From Ficedula albicollis (taxonomy: Eukaryota > Chordata > Aves > Passeriformes > Muscicapidae), in the NCBI RefSeq assembly GCF_000247815.1, contig NC_021675.1:65987040-66051039 (forward strand): a DNA stretch of 64,000 nucleotides. The letters run 5' to 3'. Position 1 is the first letter of the stretch. Every line of letters begins with the position of its first letter. Shown here piece by piece: positions 38,165 through 51,668 of this stretch. Below the pieces are notes generated by a model. It did no database searches. It saw only the letters and a list, made by a program, of their open reading frames with translations, and was not told the origin of the DNA. A program made the position numbers and the translations under genes.

Positions 38165-39869
38165 TCTTTTCATCTCTTTTTTCCCCTAGCACTGTACTAC
38201 AAACCTTTCTTTTTCTAGTCAGCAGTTGATCACAAACCTAATCTTCTGTGGTTCCAATAAAATAAGTAAGGCAGAAAATCATGTACTGTAAGGAGGAAGG
38301 GGGTGATTCCATGGCTGTGTAACCTCCAGGTACATTTTTTTTCCTGGAGGGAAGTGGAAAGAGCAAAATGAAAATATTCAGACTTAAGAAATGAGCAAAG
38401 AAGGCAGACATGACATGCTGTGTGAAGAAGACTTCCAGTGGCTCTACAAACTGCCAAGAGCTAAGTCTATTCTCTTATTTATATGTATTTGAAGGTGCTT
38501 TTAGTACTCACAGAGCTCACATCACTGAGAGCAGAGGGAAAAGTGCATCTATACAGAGATTGTGCATTTCCCTGCCACGACAGGGAACATGTCCTCAGGT
38601 ATGACAGAGGAGGAGGACACAGAGTTCAGCCCTGCCTGGCTTGAGGTGACACAGCACACAGGGGAGCAGAACTCCAGACCCACACAGCACTGCAGGAAAA
38701 GGCTGTGGGATAAATAAGGGCTAAACAGGTAAAGAAAATAGGTGCCAGCTCTGGTTTGGGAGGTGCATTGGACTGAGGCCACAAGCTCTGCTGCTGTTTT
38801 GGAACAAGAAACCCTCTATTTTCACCCTTGAGCAAGAGCCAGGTTGGACTAAAGGGCAGCAGTGTGACCTGGAAGGAACTTCGTGCAGCAGCCTTAAGGC
38901 AAAGCAGCCCACGAGGATTTCCTCCAGAAGTGACTCTGTCCCTCTGTCCTGTGTGAGCACGCTGCTCCTGGTGAGTAAGCCTGTGTCATCCTGCAAGCCC
39001 AGGGTGTCAGGAACACACCCAGCTGCACAGCCCAGTGGAGGGTGAACATTTGCAGGGCCACTCTCTGAGCTGCAGTGTGAGGCTGTGCACAAAGCCAGGC
39101 ACCTGCAGGGCATGGCAGAGGTGTGCTGGTCAGGGCTTCTGCGCAGATCAGCAGCCAAAATGTGTGCCTTGTGCAACCTCTGGCTGGTGCTCAAGGAAAG
39201 AAACAGAGAGTGCACCTCCTCTCTGCCACCCTCCAGTGCCTTTAGGAAGGCTCACTGTGCTCTGGCTGGTGCTGATGCACCTCTGCTGATACACCCATGC
39301 AGCAACAGCACTGCTGCTCCTGCACAGCCTGAAGGCTCCTGCTGATCTCCCCACTCAACTCCTCTGACCCTGGAAATGCCCAACGAGCCATCCAGGCTCT
39401 GCTGAAATATGGTGGCTGCTGCTGGAAGTGAAGCCAAAGTGGAAAGGGCATAGGCAAAACAGGATGTTTAAACAATGCAACAAAGATACCAACAATTATC
39501 TAAAATCTAGTTTTATAAATAAAAAAGATTGTTGCAAAGCTTAGCATTGTAACACTGGTTCCTCTGCATATGTATATGTACGCACACATGAACAGTATGT
39601 AAAAATTCTGCAAATCAGGACATGACATCAACCTACATACAAAAAATCCATGTGTGTGTATTGCCACATATTTTGTGAAAGTAGAGCTTTAGCACTGTAC
39701 TAGTGAAATGTGTGGTGTCCCTCCACAGCCACGAGGGCTCTCTCTCTGTATCATGAGCTACATGGTTATTTTAGCACATGCAGAGCCTACTTTCTGCAAC
39801 AGCATGACATCACCAGCCCCACATTCAGAGAATAATCATGTCTGCACTGCAAAATCTGGCCCCATAATT
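38165..39869. other. Non-coding region between the TCTCT array and the third G run
   Basis: Slightly GC-richer from 38600 to 39450, where several overlapping ORFs occur on both strands without domains. No element recognised. Confidence 0.5.
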
Positions 39870-39885
39870 AAAAAAAAAAAAAAAA

Positions 39886-39980
<95 letters not shown>
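39886..39980 (+). repeat. 95-base G homopolymer between two poly(A) runs
   Basis: 16 A (39870-39885), 95 G and 15 A (39981-39995) form a nearly symmetric A-G-A purine block. No other base interrupts it. Confidence 0.95.
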
Positions 39981-39981
<1 letters not shown>

Positions 39982-39995
39982 AAAAAAAAAAAAAA

Positions 39996-42900
39996 CCCAA
40001 CAGTGCACTTCAGCCAGTAGCAGCAAGAGCAGCACTTTAATGCAATACTGAACTCAGCTGTTTTCAGTGTCGAATCATCTAATTCTGCTCAGAGTAGTGG
40101 GGTAAGAAAAACCATGGGGAAAATCTCCCACACCCCAAAAACCCCTTGCCATAGTCTAATTGCAGCAGCCCTGAAGAAAGCGAGGGCAAAAAGATTTCAC
40201 AGTCCCCGGATATTTTGGTGAAATGTCAAAAGAAAAATTCTGTTACAAAAAGTGATAACAAAAAAATAATGAAAAGTAAGAACCTCAGCATTTTCTTAAA
40301 ACTTTAATCTGTGAACATTTTTCTATCTGGTCAGAGGTTCTATCAGCAGTTTGGGAGTGTTTAATTTCAATCCTGGCAGCTGCTATTCATTTTTTTATCT
40401 TCTCAAGCTTTTTGATAAAAAGTAACCTAAATTGTAGATCAAACCCAAACCATGCCAAATCAGACAATCTTAAATTTCATTTGAAGAAAGTAAATGGCAA
40501 TCACAACCTCCCTGGGAGACAATTTTATTCCTACTATTCTTTATTTGTACAACAATTAGCCTTTTTCTGATCCAAGATAAAGTCCCCCAGGCGCAGTTGT
40601 GAAACATGATAATAGCCCAGTGCTGGGTTTTTTAAAATGAACCTGATGAATGACCAAAATCAATCATTCCCTCAAAATTTTAGCTATGATGAGCTGACAT
40701 CTTGCACCCTGGAAGTGTTACCTCCAAAAATTCTCAGCTAGGCCTAAGGGTGATACAGGAGCATCCTGAAGTTCCATGTCTCACAGCAGTTCATGGGTGT
40801 TATGTCATTCCATGGTGCTGCTGCAGCTGTGCGCTGGAACAGCCACTAGCTGCTCCTCTAAAACACGGAATATGTGATTTCATGCACATCAGACTTTAAA
40901 AAGCAAGAGGAACCCCTTCCCCTACGTGGCAATGTCAATGAGAAATGAAATTAACTGAATTCTTTCACGGCCAGAGCCAATGAGCTGTGACACAGGGCAG
41001 CACAGCCAGCGGGGAAGAAATGCTCTGAGCCCTCATTCCAGATGCACCTTATCATTTCACTGGCATGCAGTGATGGATGAACACATCAGTAAGGCACCCC
41101 TTCCCTCTGGTAAGTCCCTATCCCAAGTCCCAATTCCCTTCCAGGGAAAGTGAGACCACTGCAAAGTGACCTCCCTTGTGCAGCACCTGGAGGCTGCCCC
41201 GGGCAGAGACATCTGCCTGGTCTCCTAGATCTTCCATTCCTCTGCACAGATTGCTTCTGGCATCCAGATAAAAGCAGGAGGAGATGACAAAGCACTTGTG
41301 CCTGGAATTCCCTGAGCCTCATTACCAACCACCAAGGGCTTAGCCAGGGCCAAGCTCTATGGTTACTGCACAGCCACGCTTTTATTTTGGGTGATAAAGG
41401 TGCATTCACTACTGCCAGGGAGCCTTGAGGGTGGGATGTGGGTGCCTCCACCGTGACACCGACCCAGACTCATGCTATCAGTTGAGACATGCACTTGTCC
41501 TGCTCTTGCAGTGCTTAACCTATGTCAACTGCTGCCTGAGCCATCTCCTTCAAGCAGGCAGTGACAGACGTGTAATTCAGTCTGGGGAGGCGTGGGACCT
41601 GCTCTCCCTTCCCACCTCCCTCCCACATCTATCCACCTCCCCTGCTGCAGGGTTATGCCAGCCCAAAACCTTCTCTGGGGAGGAGGAACAACAGCTGGTT
41701 CTCTCCAGACCATCTCAGCCAATTAAAGAAAAATCTGCAGTCAATGCTCACATGCTTTTATTGTTGATGGGGGCACAAGGCGGAGGAGGAGCGACCTCAG
41801 CCCCTCTCAGCTGTTCTGACTTTAAAAAATTCCTGAAAAAAGGCAACTGAACAAGAAGGTGCCACTTCTCGCTGCAACTCAGTTTACAAGAGCAGAGCCA
41901 AGCTGGTAATATTAGGGCTTACATAAAACTATCCAAGATGCCAACTGTGCTCTTTTCACCCTGAGTTAGTGGTATTTAGTATGTTCTCATGTAGTCACAG
42001 CTTCTGGAGTCATGGGATGACACAAAAGGATAAACCTGAAGGAATTTTTTAGCTGTGGTGGTGACAAGCTTGTGGAAAGCTTGAGAATTTGAATGCTTAA
42101 CCAGAAAACAAGTAACCAATGCCTAAATGTGAATTTTTAAATACCTTAATATCCTCTTGAGTATTGGAGACTGAGTCATGGTTCTGGGAAGGGTAACATT
42201 ACAGCTTTATGGTCTGCTGCAAGACTTGGCTAGGATGAAATCAGAGGTTTTCTGTAATGATTTGGAGCCTGTGTTCCCTCTGTGGAGGGGATGGTCCTCA
42301 GCAAGTAGCAGAGAATGCCTGCCTATTAAATTCACATTAAATAAATAAAGTCTTCATAGATCAGGATAAGGCTATGCATTTAAATGCCTGTTCAGATTTA
42401 GGCATCTACTATTAAACATTTGAGTTTGAAGGCTTGGACCCCAGCTTCTTAATGTTATTTCTTCCATATCACTTAGGTCTAAATTTAAATCTCTATCTCT
42501 ATTTCAACCACAGAATCATGAAATTATTCTAGTGCCTGTAGAGTAACCTGAAATTGAATGAGATGAGCAGTGGAAGAAATATTTTGATCCAGGGACATAA
42601 CAAGGTAATATCAGAAGAGCACTTCTGAGCAATTCTTAGGCAATCCCAAGTGGAGCCCCTCTAGAAAGACAGAGCCACTGAATCTGAGCTCAATAAATCA
42701 GCACTTGGGCAGGTCAGGGCTTTGGTGGCTAAAGCTATCACAGATCACTTGAAGACATGTCAGCTGTACTTTTTACTGTGCCCTGACCCTCCACCCTCAC
42801 CTCTCCTCCCAAAACATAAGCAAGCAGCACTTCTGGAGGAGCTCACAAAATAATTTTCTGATGTTCCCAAAGCAAAGTGTGACATGCTGGGGGACATGGC

Positions 42901-45900
42901 AGAGATTCCACTTCCTCCATATCACCATCCCACACAAAAGCCCCCCTTCTCTTGGATCAGACCCCTCCATTCTGCATCCCCACAGCCTGGTCCTGCTGCA
43001 GCCCCCTACACAGCATTCACATAACCCTTGTTATTTATTAACAGAGCCATATATTTCCTGCCAAGTATGTTTCCCCTTCAGACAGCTCATGGGGCCATTC
43101 AGCTCTTTGCCAAGCAGACCTTTTAAACACAGAGTGTTAAAACTAAAAGGGCCCTTGTAGTTGTGCAGTGTTGTGAGGAGAAATGTTCCTTTCCTGACAC
43201 AGGTTGTAGCCCAGGTACAGCTCCAGCCTTACTCGTGGGGAGCCAAGGGCTGTGTAGGGATAGTGCTGCTGTTATCCCAGGGCACAGGGAGCAGGGTGGG
43301 GGCACAGCCCCATTCCCAAGAGGACAACTCCATGGCCTGGATGTGGCAGGGCACAGTCCACCCTTATCAGCCAACAGTCAGGAGACAACAGGGATTTAGA
43401 CCTGGCTTCATCCCACTGGATGATTCTTGATTCTGCAGGAGAATTGCACTCAGCTCTTGGAGTCACTGCTGTTGGATCTGAAACTGCTCTGGAGGAAGGG
43501 CCACAATCTGACCAAGCTAGCATGAAGTGCCTCACAAAACTCTGAACTGCAGGCACCTGCAAGCCCTCACACAAGAGCTCAGCCCATGCAGGAAGGGATT
43601 CCTTTCCTGTAAAACTACTCTCCAGCAAGAACCATCATCCTAAAAAGCCCTACACAGGTAGGAATCTCAGCAGGACCCACCAGGCTGCTTCCATTGTGCG
43701 TGGAGGGCAGGAGGCAAACGGCACTCTGACTATCAATCTTCATTACACTCACAATCAGGAGCAGGGAGGGGGTTTTCAGTAGCACTGGATGGCCTGGCAA
43801 GCACCACTGGTGCTGAAAGATGAAGGGACTTTTGCTCCCCAGCCAGCCAGCAACTTCAAAGCCTTTTTCATTCAGTTGCTGTTAGGGCAGCACACACACG
43901 CACACACAACTGCTGTTAAGGTATCACCAGCCTTGGCCGAGGTCAGAGCTGCCTGACTCAGGCTGCAGCTGCCTGCTCAAACACAGGGCAGACAGCTTTC
44001 TAAAAGGGTTTTTATCTACACACAGCTCATGCTCTGTGCCCAACAGAAACGCTGCAGCAAGGACCATGAGAGATTTTGTGCAGCTCATTGTGCAAGAGGT
44101 GGGCTGAGATTACAGTCAACCATTTCCAGCTGCATACATTTCAGTCAGAAGATGCCAATTTGAGGGGAAGTACAAATTTGGGATGAAAGTATATCAGAAT
44201 TGATCTACTGTAAAAAATGTTTTAGATCTAGGATAGAAATTTATGTTTCTCAAAACAGCCAAAGCCCAGATGAGAAAAATCTCATTGCAAGCCCTGTAAT
44301 AAATCAGTGACAATAAGAGTTACATATGTTCTCACATCTCTAATTCACACAGATGCACCTGTACAGCTTTCCTCTCTTCATGCCCTGAGGAATACTGACT
44401 TTATAAGAATAATAAAGAGCTGCAAGAGCAGCATCACCTCAAACTAGCTGGTGAGAACCAGCTTCCCACCCACCCCAGTGATTTCCCTCTCATAGAATAG
44501 GCTGGTGCACCTTTCTGTCTCTTTTGGCTTTTTTCCTTGCCAAGACATCACCTAACTCCAAAATAAAATGAAAAAACTGAAAAGCTTTCTTGTGATGAAA
44601 GAACCCAAATGATCCTTTTTCCTTTAGAATCTAGGATAGATGTTTCTCACTTCCAAAAGTCTTAGGCTCAAACTTACTTTTCAGGATCAAGCTCTATAGT
44701 GGCTTTCATAGGGGAGTTCCCTGCAATATTAAGCCCCAATTTAGGTAAAATGCAACAAGTGCAAGTCTCCAAAGGAGAAAGGCTGAACTGTGGGGAAGAG
44801 CACTATTGTAATTTTTTACCATGAGACAAACAGAATATAAAAAACAAAACACACTAAAACTCTCTTAGGTCGCTTGATTTTGTTGTACGTTAATTTTCCC
44901 TGAAGTGTTAAGAAGATAAATGAAGAAACTTAGTCATGAGTTTCAAGCCCATGGTTCCCTTTAAAAAGAATACTCACTGTCCTCTGCTCTCAGCAGATTT
45001 TTATTGAGCAATTGAAAGATGCTGTTTTCAAAGCCAGGACTCATCCCAGTTAATTGTTACACCTCTTTGTGCTGCCTTTTCTTTCAACAAGAACCAGCTA
45101 AAGGTTTGCAGGAAGGAGCCTCGGGGCTGCAACAGATGTCATGAGCCACTTCCTACAAATTAGAAAAGGAAAGTAACCCCCTCAGGTTAATTATGGGGAG
45201 AGGCCACACACAGAGCTGTGTAATGAGCCTGTGGGATGGAGAGAAGGCAACTGCTTCATATTGGATTTCAAGAGACAGAGCATGAAATCTCTGGTGCTGA
45301 CTACACGCTTTCACAGTGCCAGAGCAGTGCCTCCTGCCCGGGAGGACACAAATCTGCTGTCTGGGGCAGAGGGAGGACAAGGACACTGCCCAGCCACCCT
45401 CTGGGGATGTCTCTGGGCGTTCCTGCCCTCCCACAGCACAGGGGACTTTGCACCTGCCTCCCTGTTTACACAGGTGCGAGGGAGTGGGGAAGGCAGAGCC
45501 CAAGGAGCAAAGTGTAAAGACAGGGACTCGGCTGACCTGGATGTTGTTGTTTTCCTGGTGGGATGAATAGGCCAAAGTCCTTTCATCTTTCTCTGCCTCA
45601 TTTCCCCATCTATATAATGGAGATGGTGGCATTTATCTTTCTCCTTTTTTTTGTTTTTAATTTTTTTTTTAATTAAGTGGCTGGATGTTCACAAAGGGAA
45701 AGCACCAGAACAATACTAGCTAATATCACTACCAAAGAGTTCTGCAACAGCACAGGTTATGCCTTTTTTCTCTCTTCTTTTTCACTCCCTCCACCTCAAC
45801 AGGTTGGTGCGAACACATCTTGTTTCTTGAAACTGTTTCCTTAGGTATTGGGTCTCTTTAAAAAGTCACAGATGCTTGTTTAAAGCAAATTTGTGCAGCT

Positions 45901-47110
45901 AATCAATTGTAACTCAGCCTTGAACGTCAGCTGAAGAATCAGCCCCAAGTTTCCTTCCACTAAAATATACATTTATGGTCAGGTTAGCATGACCTGACAA
46001 CAAAACCAGCAAGGACAAAAATAACCCTGAATGCGCCAGCTAGAGTGCTAGAAGATTTATTTTAGTGGGTGGGAAATAGCTTGATGTTTACTTAAACTAT
46101 GATTTGCAGGTGGGGGCCGGGGGGTGTTTAAGTGACAATTAATGGGTTCATCTACAGAAAAGGAGAATCCTGACAAAAAACTGAGCTACAGCTTCACATG
46201 GGAAGGCATCACTGTTACCAGAGGAGAGGTCACCGGGATCCAGGACACGCTGCACAGGCACAGCTGGACCTCCTACTGCCAGGATGGCCTCGGGTGATTG
46301 TTCCTGAAGAAGTTGGGATAAGAAACTGTGTGCTTCAATGAGCCTGTGCAGTGGCCAGGAGGAATGGAAAAGGTCAAGATTTTCAGGCCAAGAGGGACAT
46401 TTTGTTGACATTCCATCTCATGTGGGGAAAATAAAGTGAAACATTTTGGGTTTGTTCCAGTGCAGAACAGTAGGGGTTTTTTTGGTCTCAGAAAAGAAAT
46501 CAAAAGAGACCATGGAAGATAGATCTGCCATCCTTTGGGCTGCTGTAGTAGCAGCTCCTCCTACAGCATCTTGGATTCACTTGGGTGAACATCACCTCTG
46601 ACACCTTCATTGACTGTGCTCAAAAAAGAGGCTAAGAAGCAAAATTGGAGTAATTTCAAATCTCTCATAAAGCATGACCAGTGCAGAATAATACACAGTG
46701 CCCTCACTGAGCACTGCCTTGTGGCAGTGGATTTTCATCCACAGCTCTCTCTTCCAAGTGCACAGGAGGACATTCACACTAAAAATGACTACTGGTCAAT
46801 GAATGTTAGATGTCTTTCCAATTTTTCCAGAAATCCAATCTCCAGACTTGAACTGACAGTTTGCATGTCATCTTACTTCCCACTTCTTCGAAAACAAGGC
46901 ACACCAAATCCACCCTAGTTTCAGCAGTTAAATTAGAGGCTAAGAAAAACTGGTTTTCTTGAGCAGGATTAGCTTGAGGTGCTTCTGAGATAATCTGTCT
47001 GCCTTCCAGGCACTCTCTAAATACTCAAAGGCACCCATTTGTCATCACTGCTGCATTATCCCTGCAAAATGCATCATCCTTGCATGCTGGAGCTGCCTGA
47101 CCTGCAGGGT
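39996..47110. other. Non-coding region
   Basis: About 7 kb of unique sequence. I found no exon with matching splice sites, no RNA gene and no clear transposon. GC-richer patches near 41100-41800, 43200-43600 and 45300-45550 give longer ORFs on both strands, which is what composition alone would do. Confidence 0.5.
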
Positions 47111-47324
47111 GAGAGTGTGCATGCCTCTACCTTGTGTGTGTATCTACTGGGGAGAGAAAAAACAGTTTGTGGGGAGTGTGCATGCCTCTTACCTTGTGTG
47201 TGTATCTACTGGGGAGGGAAAAAACAGTTTGTGGTGTGTCTATAACAAGAGAGTGTGCATGCCTCTACCTTGTGTGTGTATCTACTGGGGAGAGAAAAAA
47301 CAGTTTGTGGTGTGTCTATAACAA
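47111..47324. repeat. Three-unit tandem repeat (62 and 76 bp)
   Basis: GAGTGTGCATGCCTCT...CAGTTTGTGG occurs three times, starting near 47113, 47173 and 47251. Units 2 and 3 also share TGTGTCTATAACAAG, absent from unit 1. The pattern implies two successive duplications with different breakpoints, or loss of part of unit 1. Confidence 0.95.
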
Positions 47325-47974
47325 GCTGAACACCAAGACTGCTCAGGTATTGCAGGGAGACACATTGCTGAACTCTAATCACTGTCCTAACAGCTCAGGA
47401 TGGCACAAGCTGAGTTTCAGGAATGTGCATGGTAGATCCAAAAAAGAACTATTAAACGGGGCTGAAGGAGCAGTTTCAGTTTCTTGAAGCTGATATGAGG
47501 GGCACAAACACCACCTGGACAGTTATCCATGTCCTGTTAAGAGCAACAGGATGGCAAGCCAGCCTGGAAAACTAATAAAAACACAAGTCCTGCTCGTACT
47601 TGTACCAAATTTTCTTAGTCTCAAAGGGTTTCTCTAAGATTTGAACAAGTAATAGGATCAAAGGGTTTAAGACGCTCCCATCGACTCACATAAGGATCTT
47701 GATCCAGCCTCCAGTGCAGTAAGTTTTTGAAAAAGAAATCTCCAGCTTAAATCCAGCTATTGTGATTTACACCAGCTGAGGATCTCTCACCCTGCCTGCA
47801 ATGGGAACATGACCAGGCTGCTTGCCAGCACTTCTGGCTTTGCTGCAGTAGGAGTGACGTTCAGGTATGCGTGACCACTCACCATCAGATTTCTTTACAA
47901 TGACAAGCTTTGAAGTCAGAGCACTTTGCTCTCCTTCCACAAACCATTTTCACTCAGAACAATAACTATTTAAA

Positions 47975-48082
47975 CGGGAGCCTCACCAAAGCCATTCCAG
48001 ATTTTTTTTTTTTTTTTTTTTACTTCTTTCGGGAGCCTCACCAAAGCCATTCCAGATTTTTTTTTTTTTTTTTTACTTCTTT
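47975..48082. repeat. 55-bp tandem duplication with poly(T)
   Basis: CGGGAGCCTCACCAAAGCCA to ACTTCTTT at 47975 and 48030. The internal T run is 20 bases in one unit and 18 in the other. Confidence 0.95.
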
Positions 48083-48635
48083 GTCAGTGATAAAATATAG
48101 TTAAATCACAGAAAAAGAGATAACTGCATCATTGGCTGGGTATCCCAGCACTAAATGACTTCCATTTATTTTCAGTGCTGGGAGAGAAGGCAACAGTGGC
48201 TTCAATCATTACACTGAATCCTAGAAAGAATAAAATTGAGCAAATGACTTTTTGCTGAAAATCTTGTAAAGCTCCTCCCTACAAAACCCGCTAAATTTGT
48301 CTTTTCATAGCCAGAGGGGCTGCTAGAGGCTCGACTGTGATTTGTGGACCTCATCCTGCCTATTCAGAGCAAAAGACAACACCTGCGGGAAGCAGGCGAA
48401 AGGTTAAAACCTGGTACCTCTGTGTTTTCCTAAGTGCAGAGCTTGGCACCAGAACAGAGCCTGGGAACAATGGCAGGAGCATTGTGCCTGTTTTCTTTTC
48501 CCTTAAAGTAACATTTTTGCTGCAGTGTCATCTTTCTGCTCAGCCAAGCAGGCTCTCTGGGTCAAATCAGCTGCGTGAGCCGTCAGCAGATTTTTCTGGC
48601 CCTCTCAAAAGATCTTCAGGCATTGTATTAAGAAG

Positions 48636-48722
48636 CCAAATCGGTGAGAAAACAGGAAAAAAAAAAAAGGAAAAAAACCAAATCGGTGAGAAAACAGGAA
48701 AAAAAAAAAAAGAAAAAAAAAA
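48636..48722. repeat. 42-bp tandem duplication with poly(A)
   Basis: CCAAATCGGTGAGAAAACAG followed by an A run occurs at 48636 and 48678; the A runs are broken by G in slightly different places. Confidence 0.93.
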
Positions 48723-50576
48723 GTGGACAGACTGCCCACACGTTTTACCGGTCAGGCGCTCGCATGACTGTGAAATAATCAGCATTCTTTTGGTGAAATG
48801 TAGCAGCTTTAAACCAGCAATCTGGCTTTGCTCTCTGGAAAACAGTGTTCTTTCTCGAAAAAGCTAAACCCAGGGTATTACAGCCTGACAGCTTCAAAAT
48901 TCCTCAGACCTCCCGCAGGAATCGCTCACAAAAGAGCAGGCTGGATGTCATCCACCCATCCCAGGGCTGGATGTCAGGGAAACAGACCCTCTGATGGAAA
49001 ACCCTAAGGGAAGGAAGGCACCGCTTCCATTTACACCATCTTTTATGTTTTGGCTAAGTGGCTTGTTTATAATTGTTGGATTCAGGGCGAGAAAAGCTTC
49101 ACCTCTCCTTACAGTTCCTGCAATGCAGCTTTGGGGCCTGTTGGGTCACTTCCCAAACAGAGAAAATAAGAGAAATTTCCCTTGAGTTCTTTCACATGTT
49201 TTGGCAGGGTTCCTGCAGCAGGCTGACACAAACAGCACAGAGGACAGTCCCACTTTCACAGCCCTTTGCACAAACCATGCCCATTTCTGGGAGCCACTAG
49301 GCACCAACTTTGCAGACAGACAAGAGGCACTGAACAAAAGTCATCACTATTTGCCAGGATTTCCATCAACCCATAAAAAACCCCCCAGCATTTTTAAACT
49401 GAAGTGGCCTTTTTAAAAAGAAATATATTTTTTTAAAAAATCTACCCTTTCTATACAAATCTTTTTCAAGGGCTATTGGTCTCCCAAACAAAAGAAACTG
49501 AGGAGTTATATATGGCACTTCCACACATAATAGCTACCACAAATCCCTGTGGTTGTGGTGAGAATCAACAGATTGCTTAAATTGATGAAGACAAAAGTTT
49601 AATTGCTCACAATTTTGCCACACAGAACCATCTGGGCTAAGACTTTCCAATGCCTGGGATGTATAACTCCATTCTTATGAGAGAAAAATAGCAGAACATC
49701 TAATTAGAAATTCTATGATTTGGCATATTCACACATGAGCTGAATTAGGGCAGAAAAGGACATCTTCAATTCTCTGTTTTGCAACCTTGCTGAATTGTTC
49801 AATTTGATTTTATGTATTTGTAAATTTATTTAATTTGGTAATGTGATGGGAAGTGAATGCTAATTCCTAGTATTTGGCAAGCAGAGGAGTTGATTCAATC
49901 ATTGCTGCTCATTGAGTAACAGATTATGGCCTTAATTTCTATTTGTATGGTACCAGAGGAGTAGCCTTCAAGCTTCCCTGCTGCTTCTTCTCGTGTGAAC
50001 TTCCTGCAGCCTGGACTATAGTGAAAGCCAGATAAAATCATTTCTAAAATGAGAAGGAGGCCTGAAATGCAAATCAGGGGAAGAAGTCGTCAGAAAGGGG
50101 TCTTCATGCAGATTTGGTAGGTTATCAGGTCTTTACCTGCCTGGTAATCAATCCTGGTGCCTGATCAGCTCCAGGGGATGGACCCAGGAGGAGCACAAAG
50201 GCTCTTTATTCCCTCTGCTCGTGCTGTGGCTCTGCTATAAAGCCTGGCTCTCTGGGAAGGGCAAGGTGGAGCTGGACATGGGGCCTATCAGGTGACATTA
50301 ATGTTCAGTAAGATATGGACCTTGTGTTTGAACGAGACAGACAGTCTTTGAAGAACATAATCTGTGCTGCCAACAATGGCTGGAGTGAAAGGAGCTCGCT
50401 CTGGTTACCTCAGAGGATGGACTGGTAAAGCAAAGTTGGATTCTTATCAAGATGTTGGGTTTGGGGTTTTTTTAATCATTGATTCATATGGTAATGGCTG
50501 TGAACACACAATGCAATGTCTTCAAAGGGAGGAAATATAAGAAGGGTATAGTTTCACCCAGTTCACCTTAAGGTTC
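48723..50576. other. Non-coding region
   Basis: A/T-rich, with a small duplication of GGCTGGATGTCA near 48945-48975. The stretch 49740-49900 is rich in TAAT/ATTA-type words and is listed as a possible conserved element in the findings. Confidence 0.45.
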
Positions 50577-50607
50577 CACACTTTTGTCCTGTGTGATTTT
50601 TTTTTTT

Positions 50608-50652
<45 letters not shown>

Positions 50653-50687
50653 CTTTTTTCCTGTTTGTTTTTTTTTTTTTTTTTTTT
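50577..50687 (+). repeat. Duplicated T-tract unit with a 31-base G run
   Basis: CACACTTTTGTCCTG at 50577 is followed by 21 T and 31 G (50618-50648). A diverged copy, CACACTTTTTTCCTG, then begins at 50649 and ends in 20 T (50668-50687). So the G run lies at the seam of a 72-bp tandem duplication, and only the first unit carries it. Confidence 0.85.
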
Positions 50688-51494
50688 AATAAATAAACCC
50701 TGCTGTCCTTGCAGGGACAAATTCTATCCATGTCTTTTCAGATTCCCTCCAGTTCCAGTTGGATCCAGGCTGCCAGCAGCAGTGAGAAGCAGCAGCTCTC
50801 CTGGGGGGCTGTATTTCTCAGATTGACCTTAGCTCTGTTTACCCTTGCTTCCAAAGTTTGGGCCAACATCTGCTAAATAAACTGCTGAGTGCTGGGGTGA
50901 TGGGGACAGGGGGTGGGGGGGAGTTAAAAACAAATGGGACTGTGCTGAAATGAGAGAGTAGTGAGAGGAGCTCTAGAGAGATTGTTGTGGGTCAGCACAC
51001 AGAGGCAAATCCCTCTGAATCAATAGAAAACCTTCTTCTGACATCTCTGACCCAGTTTTCAAGGATGCAGAACATAGCTATCCCAAAGTTCACATTTCAG
51101 TTCAGATTGAAGCACTCTCCTAAACACCCAGACAAGCCATACTGCTCTTTCTTCTGTTTCATCTCCATTTCCAGCACTCTGGAAATACCCAGGTACTTCA
51201 GCCATGCAGGCAATAGTGGCTTCATCCATAAAGTTTGGTTAAGGTAGCTTATATTTAAGAATCTCTTTTCCACCAAAACTCAAGTTAATAATCCCAACAG
51301 CACCCAGTTGGCAAGCATGGGGGATAGAAATGTGTTTTTAAATCTGATGGTGTGTTCATTCCTGCACATCACAGTTTGGACCCTCAGTACCACCAATCAC
51401 AGCATTTCACAAGTCACCACAGTTCCTCCCTAATACAAAAGGTGTCTGACTATGTCACACTTAGGGCTTTAGGTCTGTGCAGTGGCCTGCACAA

Positions 51495-51668
51495 CGTCAT
51501 TGGAGCAGGCTGCCCAGGGAAGAGCTGGAATCACCATCCCTGGAAGTGTCCCAAAGGCGTGTGGATGTGGGGACATGGTTTAGTGGTGAACACAGCAGTG
51601 CTGGGTGAACAGCTGGGCTCAGTGATCCTGGAGCTCTTTTACATCCATAACAATTCTATGGTTCTATC
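51495..51668 (+). mobile_element. CR1 LINE 3' fragment, diverged
   Basis: GGAGCAGGCTGCCCAGGGAA, CATCCCTGGAAGTGTCCCAAA, GGGGACATGGTTTAGTGGTG and CAATTCTATGGTTCTAT follow each other as in CR1 3' ends. The sequence is more diverged than the copy at 63520. Confidence 0.85.

Noticed and set aside
37604..38229. ORFs rich in E-E-K-R-R or S-L-L-F
   Set aside because: Frames of the TCTCT microsatellite, not genes.
42505..42560. CR1-like tail near CACAGAATCATGAAATTATT
   Set aside because: Match too short and not followed by other CR1 blocks.
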